From Dictyoglomota bacterium (GTDB lineage Bacteria; Dictyoglomota; Dictyoglomia; Dictyoglomales; Dictyoglomaceae), in contig JAKOUL010000028.1 of the NCBI GenBank assembly GCA_029776735.1, positions 1-22,979 on the forward strand: 22,979 nt of DNA, written 5' to 3'. Positions 15,106 through 21,853 of this stretch are shown here, one piece after another. Position 1 is the first letter of the stretch. Each line of letters opens with the position of its first letter. Below the pieces are notes generated by a model, which ran no database searches, had not been told where the DNA came from, and was given only the letters and a program-made list of their open reading frames with translations. A program made the translations under genes and the position numbers.

Positions 15106-16089
15106 CTACTCATACCTTACGCGAGGATCAACCCATGCAAGAAGAATATCTGAGATTAGCGTACCTACTAAAGTGAGGAAGCTTAATAAAAGAAGAAATG
15201 CTCCTGCAAGATACATATCCTGATTTCGCAATGATTCCAAAAGAAGTGGACCTGACGTGGGTAAGTTTAAAACAATTGATGTTATCTCTGCACCAGAAAC
15301 CAGAAACGGAAGAGACCATCCCACAGTACTTACAAATGGGATCATAGCAACTCTCAATGGATATTTAAATATAAGTTTCCATTCTTTAAGCCCTTTTGCC
15401 CTTGCAGTTAAAACATACGGTTTATTTAATTCATCAAGAAGGTTAGCTCTTAAAGTTCTTATCAGTCCAGCAGTATTAGCAGCACCTATGATAATAACAG
15501 GAATCCATATGTGTTTTAACATATCTACAAACTTAGCAAAGCTCCAAGGTGCCTCTAAATATTCTGGGGAGAATAGTCCTGCAAGACTTTGTCCAAAATA
15601 AGCATAGGCAAACCAAAGGATAATCAAGGCTACTAAAAACGCAGGGACAGAGAGTCCTATATATCCTAAAAAAGTAAATATATAATCCCCTATAGAATAC
15701 TGGTGTGTAGCAGAATAAGTCCCAATCAAGAAAGAAACTATCCATATAAATAGCAGAGTTAAAAGAGAAATAACAAAAGTGAGTAAAATTCTTTCTCCAA
15801 TTAATTCACTCACCGGTCTATTGTAAATCAGAGATCTCCCAAAATCTCCATGAAGTACATTCCAAGCCCAAAGTAAATATTGTTCCCAAACAGGTTTATC
15901 CAAACCATATCTCTGCTTTAGAGCTTCTATCGTTTCTATGTTTACCGATTCACCACTGGCAGCAAGCTGAGCGATATAAGAGGTAAGAAAATCTCCTGGG
16001 GGTAGCTGTATTATTACAAATACAATTATTGATATAAAAAGTAACGTTATAAACATATAAAGAAACCGTTTAAGAATATAATCTCTCAC
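15106..16089 (-). CDS. ABC importer permease, OppB/DppB type
   Basis: First gene of the importer operon, 327 residues. It has the DppB layout: an N-terminal TM (YMFITLLFISIIVFVII), an extracytoplasmic region with the QRYGLDKPVWEQYLLW motif, and five further TM segments. The EAA loop lies around residues 211-247 (RTLRANLLDELNKPY, then ARAKGLKEWKLIFKY). The start is GTG 16089 with AGGAGG about nine bases upstream, giving a leader of about 140 bases from the predicted transcription start near 16229, within the LacI palindrome. Confidence 0.93.
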   Translation of the reverse strand: MRDYILKRFLYMFITLLFISIIVFVIIQLPPGDFLTSYIAQLAASGESVNIETIEALKQRYGLDKPVWEQYLLWAWNVLHGDFGRSLIYNRPVSELIGERILLTFVISLLTLLFIWIVSFLIGTYSATHQYSIGDYIFTFLGYIGLSVPAFLVALIILWFAYAYFGQSLAGLFSPEYLEAPWSFAKFVDMLKHIWIPVIIIGAANTAGLIRTLRANLLDELNKPYVLTARAKGLKEWKLIFKYPLRVAMIPFVSTVGWSLPFLVSGAEITSIVLNLPTSGPLLLESLRNQDMYLAGAFLLLLSFLTLVGTLISDILLAWVDPRVRYE

Positions 16090-16207
16090 CTCAGTCTCCC
16101 TCCTCTATTATACCTTTACTTTATCTTTTAAAACTTTATTAAAGATTAAGTTACATAGATTTTTAAAAATCCCCATTTTATAATCCTCATTTGCCCCTTT
16201 AACCCTT

Positions 16208-16232
16208 AGAAAACGATTGCTAATCGTTTTCT
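16208..16232. promoter_or_regulatory. LacI-type operator, perfect 11-3-11 palindrome
   Basis: Arms AGAAAACGATT (16208-16218) and AATCGTTTTCT (16222-16232) are exact reverse complements around GCT. The site covers the predicted start point of the importer operon and the -35 of the divergent regulator gene, the expected position for a repressor that controls both. The LacI-family gene at 16385 is the obvious binder. Confidence 0.8.
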
Positions 16233-16245
16233 ACTAATATAAAAT
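16217..16245 (+). promoter_or_regulatory. Promoter of the LacI-family gene
   Basis: A -35 TTGCTA (16217-16222), 17-base spacer and -10 TAAAAT (16240-16245) overlap the operator and interleave with the importer promoter on the other strand. Same boxes and spacing as at 1598-1626. This leaves a leader of about 130 AT-rich bases before the ATG. Confidence 0.6.
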
Positions 16246-16264
16246 ATTTTCATTAAAAAGTCAA
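16236..16264 (-). promoter_or_regulatory. Promoter of the importer operon
   Basis: On the minus strand, a -35 TTGACT (16259-16264) and a -10 TATATT (16236-16241) have a 17-base spacer. The start is predicted near 16229, inside the palindrome, so repressor binding would block initiation. Confidence 0.78.
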
Positions 16265-16384
16265 TTTAAATAAACTTTTGTTTTTTCTTGAAAGAAAGAA
16301 GAAAAACATTTAAAATAATAAAAATAAAAATATTTTTTATATTTCATAACAAAAGGTTAAAATTATTAGAGCAAGGAGAAAAAA

Positions 16385-17422
16385 ATGAGAAGACAAGAAA
16401 AAAAATCACCTACTATGAAAGATGTAGCCAAACTTGCTGGGGTTTCTATAAGCACTGTATCTCATGTAATAAACAAAACAAGATATGTAGAGAAAGAAAC
16501 GAGAGAAAAGGTATATGAAGCTATAAAAGCTTTAGATTACAGACCTAATACTCTCGCGAGTAGTCTAAGAAAAAAAGTTTCAAGTACTATTGGGCTTATA
16601 ATTTCAAATATTACAAATCTCTTTTATCCTGAAGTGGTAAGAGGAGTAGAAGATTACCTTGCAAAATATAATTATAATCTTATCCTATGTAATTCTGACG
16701 AGGATGTAGAAAAGGAAAAAAAATATATAGAAGTACTCTTTAGCAGAAGAGTAGATGGGCTAATAATTACTCCTAGTAAAAGCAGTGAAACAAGAGATAA
16801 TTTAGATCTATTTAGGGAAAGAAATACTCCCGTAGTGCTTGTGGATAGAAAAATTGAGGGTTTAGAAGAGGACGTAGTACTTGCAGATAACATAGGTGGA
16901 GCTCATGAAGCAGTAAGATATCTCTTAAGTCTTGGACACAGAAGAATAGGAATTATTACTGGACCTCTTGATACTACTACGGGATCTGAAAGATTAGAGG
17001 GATATTTTAAAGCTCTTTCAGATCTAAATATAAAAAAAGATGATAGCCTTATTTATGAAGGAGATTTTAAAGAAGAAAGTGGGTATAGAGGAGTCAAAGA
17101 ATTACTAAGCTTACCAAATCCACCCACAGCAATTTTCGCAACTAATAACTTAATGTCTCTTGGAGCATTAAAGGGAATTTTTGAGCTAAATTTAAAAATA
17201 CCAAAAGATATTTCTTTAATCTCCTTTGATGATATGGAATGGTTTCCTTATTTTTCTCCACCTTTAACTGCAATTTACCAGCCTGCTTACGAACTTGGAG
17301 AGGCAGCAGTAAAACTTCTTTTTGAGAGATTTAGAAAGGGAAGGAAAAGAAGAAAAGAAGTTATTCTTCCCACAAAATTAATTGTAAGAGATTCATGTTC
17401 TTCAATTAAAAAAATAATATGA
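16385..17422 (+). CDS. LacI-family transcriptional regulator
   Basis: Sugar-responsive repressor of 345 residues. The N-terminal HTH is clear (MKDVAKLAGVSISTVSHVIN, residues 11-30), then the hinge helix around NTLASSLRK (55-63) and a periplasmic-binding-protein-like effector domain starting SSTIGLIISNITNLFY. Conserved effector-domain features include DGLIITPS, LVDRKIEG, GHRRIGIITG and the late ISFDDMEW. The ATG follows AAGGAG. It lies divergent from the importer operon and next to a perfect palindrome, so it most likely represses the importer and itself until a xylan-derived sugar binds. Its stop overlaps the next gene by four bases (ATGA). Inducer not deducible. Confidence 0.94.
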   Translation: MRRQEKKSPTMKDVAKLAGVSISTVSHVINKTRYVEKETREKVYEAIKALDYRPNTLASSLRKKVSSTIGLIISNITNLFYPEVVRGVEDYLAKYNYNLILCNSDEDVEKEKKYIEVLFSRRVDGLIITPSKSSETRDNLDLFRERNTPVVLVDRKIEGLEEDVVLADNIGGAHEAVRYLLSLGHRRIGIITGPLDTTTGSERLEGYFKALSDLNIKKDDSLIYEGDFKEESGYRGVKELLSLPNPPTAIFATNNLMSLGALKGIFELNLKIPKDISLISFDDMEWFPYFSPPLTAIYQPAYELGEAAVKLLFERFRKGRKRRKEVILPTKLIVRDSCSSIKKII

Positions 17423-17940
17423 GTTTTCCATATACAGCCTACTTAGATATAGAAACTACAGGGTTAAGTCCTATATATTCAGATATTACCGTTATTGGTA
17501 TATATCTGGAAAACCTTGAGGAAGAAAGATTTATTCAGCTTATCGGAGATGAAATTACTCCTTTTAACTTGATGCTCATATTAGAAAAAGTAAAAGATAT
17601 TTATACTTTTAACGGTTCAAGATTTGATTTACCATTTATAAGGGAAAAATTAGGAATTGATCTTAAGGAACTTTTCATCCATCACGATCTTATGTATAAA
17701 TGTTGGGAAAGGAATCTCTATGGTGGCCTAAAAGCTGTGGAGAGAAAACTTGGGATAGAGAGAAAATTAAAAGAGGTTGATGGAAGATTGGCAGTGATTC
17801 TCTGGGAAAGATATGTGAGATTTGATGATAAGTATGCATTAGAAATGCTTCTTTTATATAACCGAGAGGATGTAATAAACTTAAAAATTCTAAGAGAAAA
17901 ATTAGAAGAATTTGACCAACTTAGTCTGGGACAGATTTAG
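17419..17940 (+). CDS. DEDDy-type RNase H-like 3'-5' exonuclease (YprB-like)
   Basis: A small stand-alone exonuclease domain of 173 residues. The three exonuclease motifs are visible: LDIETTGL (D10, E12), FNGSRFDLPFI (D70) and YNREDV (Y147, D151), the last in YxxxD form, hence DEDDy. This matches the YprB / RNase_H_2 group, which in larger proteins is fused to other regions; here it is alone. Its ATG overlaps the TGA of the LacI-family gene (ATGA), so translation is coupled and levels should follow the regulator. It ends interlocked with the convergent radical SAM gene. Substrate (DNA or RNA) unknown; a housekeeping gene caught behind lacI is as likely as a functional link. Confidence 0.8.
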   Translation: MSFPYTAYLDIETTGLSPIYSDITVIGIYLENLEEERFIQLIGDEITPFNLMLILEKVKDIYTFNGSRFDLPFIREKLGIDLKELFIHHDLMYKCWERNLYGGLKAVERKLGIERKLKEVDGRLAVILWERYVRFDDKYALEMLLLYNREDVINLKILREKLEEFDQLSLGQI

Positions 17941-18920
17941 AAATCTTCCCAACACTGAATATCTTCTTCAAAAGGATTAGAAAAAACAGCATATGATAGT
18001 GCTCTACAACCTATACAATCCTCTATAGGGCATAAATAACATTTCCCTTTTAAATTTTCTTTTTCTAAACTTTTCCTAAATTCAACCAATCTATCATAGA
18101 CATCGCCAAAACTTTCTTTAATTAGATTTCCTATTACTAAAGGAAGTCTCCTACAAGGGTACACATCTCCATTAGGCATTATTGCACATGATTCTCCCAG
18201 ATTACATAAAGCTCCCAAAATTTCATCACTCTCAAAATTTATAAAGAAAGCCTTATAAGGAAGTAAGTCTTTCGTCTCTACCTCAGCCCATTCTGATATC
18301 TTTTGGATTACCATATACCATTCATAACTACTAAGCACCTTATCTTTAATTTTTGCTCCCTCTCCTAAGGGAATAAATCTTTCTAACATAAAGCCTTTTA
18401 CTCCCATATTTTTTGCCAGCTTATACATCTCATCAAGTTCTTCGTAGTTGTATTTTGCTAATGTAAACATAAAGAGAAAACTATGGGAAAAATCCTTTAA
18501 ATTTTCTAATACTGTTTCAAAATTCCCATATCCTCTTATTCTATCATTAGTCTCTTCTTTAGCTCCTTCTAAAGAGATTTTAATATCATTTAACTTTTTA
18601 TAATCTTTAATCTGCGGATAAGACTTCTTTAAGAAAATTCCATTCGTAATAATGTTTACTTCCCTTACTAAAGGATTTTTTTCTGTTTCTTCTAAAACAG
18701 GAATAAAAAGAGGGGAAACCAAAGGTTCTCCTCCTGTAAGATTTATTCCTATGCTATCAAAACCTTTTATCTCTAAAGAATTAGTTATATCTCCCAAAAT
18801 TTTTCTTACTTCTTCCATAGGAAGATCTTTTTTATTATCAAAGTTTTCCTGATAACAATGTTTACATCTTAAATTACAAAGGTCTGTAATATGCCATTGG
18901 AATGAAAAATTATTTTCCAT
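17937..18920 (-). CDS. Radical SAM protein with SPASM domain
   Basis: A 327-residue radical SAM enzyme. The SAM cluster motif CX3CX2C is at C15, C19, C22 (DLCNLRCKHCYQ), with TGGEP at 62-66. The C-terminal part is a SPASM domain: C239, C245, GDVYPC (C256), then C294, C297, C302, C305 and C323, enough ligands for two auxiliary clusters, though the spacing CX2CX4CX2C differs slightly from the textbook pattern. SPASM enzymes modify peptides or mature proteins (PqqE, anaerobic sulfatase maturases, RiPP enzymes). No precursor-like peptide or sulfatase gene is visible nearby. The ATG has no good ribosome binding site and lies 31 bases after the cation-efflux gene, which may be co-transcribed. Its TAA interlocks with the TAG of the convergent exonuclease gene. 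Target unknown. Confidence 0.85.
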   Translation of the reverse strand: MENNFSFQWHITDLCNLRCKHCYQENFDNKKDLPMEEVRKILGDITNSLEIKGFDSIGINLTGGEPLVSPLFIPVLEETEKNPLVREVNIITNGIFLKKSYPQIKDYKKLNDIKISLEGAKEETNDRIRGYGNFETVLENLKDFSHSFLFMFTLAKYNYEELDEMYKLAKNMGVKGFMLERFIPLGEGAKIKDKVLSSYEWYMVIQKISEWAEVETKDLLPYKAFFINFESDEILGALCNLGESCAIMPNGDVYPCRRLPLVIGNLIKESFGDVYDRLVEFRKSLEKENLKGKCYLCPIEDCIGCRALSYAVFSNPFEEDIQCWEDF

Positions 18921-18951
18921 ATTTTTACAAGATGGCTTGACGCTTTAGAAA

Positions 18952-19872
18952 TTAATCCTCCCTTTCTCCTTTTGGATCTATGTGAACAATTACTTGAGAG
19001 TCCTCAATATTTCCTTTTATGGAATCTTGCACCTTTAGAGCAATTTCATGAGCTTCTTTAGCACTGATATTATCTTCAACCTCAATATGTAAAGTAATCA
19101 CCATATTGCTTTGATAATTATGTAATGTAATATCATGGAGATTTAGCACGCCAGGAATAGAGAGAGCAATACTTTTTATCTTTTCAACAAACTCATTACT
19201 GGGGGCTTCACCAATAAGAAAACTTGCAGAATTTTTAATAAGCTCTACTCCTACCCAAGCGATAAGTACAGCTACCCCAACTCCCATAATTCCATCTAAT
19301 ACATAGAAACCAAATCTTGTAGTAACAAGCCCTAATGCAACTAAAGTTGTAGCGATAGCATCACTTCTGTGATGCCAAGCATCTGCAATAAGAGATAAGG
19401 AATCTATCTTCTTTCCAAGAAAGATAGAAAATCTTGCCATCCATTCCTTAAATATGGCAGAGAGAATAAGTAATAAGAAAATAATAATATTAAATTCTAC
19501 TTTTTGAGGTTTTAAAATCCTATCTACAGCACTTCTACCAACATCATAAGCTACAATCAAGAGGAGAAAAGCTATAATTATGGTAGCTATTTGTTCTATT
19601 CTTCCATGCCCAAAGGGGTGCTCTTTATCTGCCGGTCTTCCACCAAGCTTAAAACCCAAAATCACAACCACAGAGGTTAATACATCTGATAAAGAGTGGA
19701 AAGCATCTGCAATCAATGATATACTATTCAGATATACTCCACATAGAAATTTAAAAACAAAAAGAACTAAATTTCCAATGGCACTCACCCAGCCCTCCAC
19801 ATAGCCTATAAGCTTCCTCTCAGGCTTTCTTTTAGAAAATATCCTATTAAAAAGCCGAGCATTAAACCCCAT
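18952..19872 (-). CDS. Cation diffusion facilitator family transporter
   Basis: Inner-membrane proton-coupled divalent metal exporter of 306 residues. Six TM segments carry the two metal-site motifs DAFHSLSD (H59, D63) and DAWHHRSD (H167, D171); HPFGHGRIE (85-93) follows TM2. The C-terminal cytoplasmic domain (from about 225) includes LHDITLHN and ends in HIDPKGERED. The HxxxD pairs are those of zinc-type members rather than the DxxxD of manganese exporters, but the metal is inferred. I start at ATG 19872, which has GGAGGTGAAACC in front. An in-frame ATG at 19992 would add 40 atypical residues and lies within the -35 box, so it cannot be used from that promoter. Confidence 0.92.
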   Translation of the reverse strand: MGFNARLFNRIFSKRKPERKLIGYVEGWVSAIGNLVLFVFKFLCGVYLNSISLIADAFHSLSDVLTSVVVILGFKLGGRPADKEHPFGHGRIEQIATIIIAFLLLIVAYDVGRSAVDRILKPQKVEFNIIIFLLLILSAIFKEWMARFSIFLGKKIDSLSLIADAWHHRSDAIATTLVALGLVTTRFGFYVLDGIMGVGVAVLIAWVGVELIKNSASFLIGEAPSNEFVEKIKSIALSIPGVLNLHDITLHNYQSNMVITLHIEVEDNISAKEAHEIALKVQDSIKGNIEDSQVIVHIDPKGERED

Positions 19873-19962
19873 GGTTTCACCTCCAAAGGTTAAAAAAAGA
19901 TAAAAGAACTCCCCTATTAAATTAATTTGAAAGGTATAATTTGATTTTTTTAATTGAGCAGA

Positions 19963-19992
19963 ATTGTACAATAAAAAATGTATAGATGTCAA
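19963..19992 (-). promoter_or_regulatory. Promoter of the cation diffusion facilitator gene
   Basis: On the minus strand, a consensus -35 TTGACA (19987-19992) and a -10 TACAAT (19963-19968) with an 18-base spacer. The start is near 19956, leaving a leader of about 84 bases before ATG 19872. It shows that this gene need not depend on the GH67-SDR operon upstream. Confidence 0.75.
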
Positions 19993-20003
19993 ATTTTAAA
20001 AAT

Positions 20004-20756
20004 TTATAAATAAATCATCTTTCGTGTCATTCCACCATCTACAATAAAATGTGCTCCTGTAATAAAAGATGCCTTATCAGAGACCAAAAATAAAATCAAA
20101 TTTGCGATATCCTCGGGTTTCCCCACTCTACCTACAGGATGTTGCTTATGATCAAGCTCTGTAAGCTCTGGCTCTTTTCTTAATGATCTCTTTTTCCATT
20201 CGCTTACCTCAATCCAACCAGGACTTATACAATTCACCCTAACATCAGGTCCAAGACTAATAGCAAGCGCATGACTTAAAGCATATATCCCTCCTTTTGA
20301 GGCGGAATATGCTTCAGTATTAGGCTCGGACATAAAAGCTCTGGTAGAAGAGATATTTATAATTACTCCATTCTCTTTTTTTAAACATGGATATGCATAT
20401 TTAGCACAAAGAAAAGCCCCTGTAAGGTTAACTGAGAGTATCTTATTCCACTCCTCTAAGGTAAGTTCTGATATATGTTTATTTATGGCAATTCCTGCAT
20501 TATTTACTAAAATATCCAATCTACCAAATATTCTCATGGTTTCTTCTATCATGTTTTTAACCATATTCTCATCTGCCACATCAGTTTTTATAAATTTTAC
20601 ATTTCCAATTGGCAAGAATTCTTCTTCCGTCTCTCTTCCTGCCTCTTCATCTATATCTGCAATAACTACAGAAATACCACTCTCTAAAAATTTTTTAGTG
20701 GTAGCTTTTCCTATTCCTTGAGCTCCTCCAGTAACAATTGCAAGTTTCTTTAACAA
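20004..20756 (-). CDS. Short-chain dehydrogenase/reductase, probably NAD(H)-dependent
   Basis: Classical SDR of 250 residues. Cofactor motif TGGAQGIG (9-16), D34 at the end of beta-2 (favours NAD over NADP), D60-V61, NNAG (85-88), N110, and the catalytic set S136/S137, Y150, K154 (YSASK). PGW follows beta-6, and the protein ends with FIVDGGMTRK. The start is TTG 20756 with GGAGGT upstream. It follows the URO-D-like gene by 28 bases and GH67 before that, so an uronate, mannonate or other sugar-acid oxidoreductase is a reasonable guess; Bacillus uses an SDR for D-mannonate oxidation. The substrate is not shown by the sequence. Confidence 0.88.
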   Translation of the reverse strand: MLKKLAIVTGGAQGIGKATTKKFLESGISVVIADIDEEAGRETEEEFLPIGNVKFIKTDVADENMVKNMIEETMRIFGRLDILVNNAGIAINKHISELTLEEWNKILSVNLTGAFLCAKYAYPCLKKENGVIINISSTRAFMSEPNTEAYSASKGGIYALSHALAISLGPDVRVNCISPGWIEVSEWKKRSLRKEPELTELDHKQHPVGRVGKPEDIANLILFLVSDKASFITGAHFIVDGGMTRKMIYL

Positions 20757-20784
20757 ATAAATCTACCTCCAGCACCTCTAATCA

Positions 20785-21834
20785 TTAAAATTTCCAATTT
20801 TTAGCAGTTTCAATAAGTGCTCTAATATTCTTTTCAGGAGTTCCAGGTGATACTCCACCACCTGCAGAAAGGAGAAGACCTTTATTTTTTCCAAAATCCT
20901 TTAAAATACTTTCTACACTCTTTCTAACATCATCCTCGGTACCTTTCACAAGCACATCCAAAGGAGGTACATTCCCCATCAAACAAATCTTACCTTGAGT
21001 TACCTTATATACTTCTTTTATATTTTGAAGATGAGTAAAGTTAAATATATTTATACCTAATTCAGGAAGATATTTATAATAAACAGCATTATTTGTATCA
21101 TTATGATAAATTTTTACAGGAAAATCAAATGAAGAAAAGATCTTTTTCAATGCAGAATGAGCAAATTCTAAATAATCCTCTTCTGAGAAGAAACCAATTA
21201 TGTCATCTAACAAAATAATGCCTTCCACATCTTGAAGCACCTCAGTTTGAGCAGTGATCCAGTCAATAGCTAACTTTGTTGTAATTTCAATTAATCTCTT
21301 TGCCTCGTCAGGATACATCTTTACTGCAATTAAAAATTCTGTAACTCCCATAATGTGAGAAGCAATAGCAAAAGGACCACGTGCAGCAACAATCTTTATT
21401 TTTTCTCCCATCTTATTAATCTTAGGTTCCACATATTTATAGAATTCTAAAACCAATGGCATCAAACCATCTGTTTTAGGATTTGGAACTTTATTCTTCT
21501 TAAGAAAGTCTGGCAGATCATCTGCAGACTCAATAATAGGCTGAATATTAGGAGTAGAATTATCACTGAAAACTATCTTAGAACCAAAACCAGAAGGTTC
21601 TTGCGCCATTCCAAGCTCTACCCAGTAATCGGGTATAAAAATCACCTCTGGAAATCTTTTCTTTATTTCCTTATAAGCCTCAAGCCAAACTTCTGGAATC
21701 ACGTAAAATTGAAGATGAGAAATGCCTAAAAAACCTGGTATCCAAGGACTATCTACAATAAGAGCAATAGGAACTTCACTCTGTTCCTTTAGATTTGCAC
21801 TATCAAGTAAAACCTGCCATTCCTTATCATTCAT
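20785..21834 (-). CDS. Uroporphyrinogen decarboxylase (URO-D) superfamily protein, MtaA-like but lacking zinc Cys residues
   Basis: A 349-residue TIM-barrel protein of the URO-D superfamily, which includes heme-pathway HemE and corrinoid/thiol methyltransferases (MtaA, CmuA). Family marks are the DDIIGFFSEEDYLEF stretch (about 208-222), H244 in IYHNDTN, GNVPPLDVLVKGT and the closing GGGVSPGTPEKNIRAL. It lacks the heme-enzyme N-terminus, and no other heme gene is near, so HemE is unlikely. In MtaA-type enzymes zinc is bound by HxC and a later Cys in a GCG-type loop. Here these read H-N-D (244-246) and G-G-G (325-327), so the thiol-methyltransferase zinc site is altered. It is sandwiched between GH67 and an SDR, suggesting a role in uronate metabolism. 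The ATG lies 19 bases after GH67. Specific function unknown. Confidence 0.82.
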   Translation of the reverse strand: MNDKEWQVLLDSANLKEQSEVPIALIVDSPWIPGFLGISHLQFYVIPEVWLEAYKEIKKRFPEVIFIPDYWVELGMAQEPSGFGSKIVFSDNSTPNIQPIIESADDLPDFLKKNKVPNPKTDGLMPLVLEFYKYVEPKINKMGEKIKIVAARGPFAIASHIMGVTEFLIAVKMYPDEAKRLIEITTKLAIDWITAQTEVLQDVEGIILLDDIIGFFSEEDYLEFAHSALKKIFSSFDFPVKIYHNDTNNAVYYKYLPELGINIFNFTHLQNIKEVYKVTQGKICLMGNVPPLDVLVKGTEDDVRKSVESILKDFGKNKGLLLSAGGGVSPGTPEKNIRALIETAKNWKF

Positions 21835-21853
21835 TCAAAGCTTCCTCCTCTAT

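Noticed and set aside
16280..16312. A/T-rich hairpin in the leader of the LacI-family gene
   Set aside because: It consists almost only of A-T pairs with a bulge, would be unstable at high temperature, and is expected by chance in such sequence.
19873..19992. Forty-residue N-terminal extension of the cation exporter
   Set aside because: It spans the promoter -35/-10 boxes and is unlike the family; the ATG at 19872 has a strong ribosome binding site.
20785..21834. HemE (heme pathway uroporphyrinogen decarboxylase)
   Set aside because: The heme-enzyme N-terminal motif is absent, no heme genes are near, and the later motifs (GNVPPLDVLVKGT, GTPEKNIRAL) resemble the methyltransferase branch.
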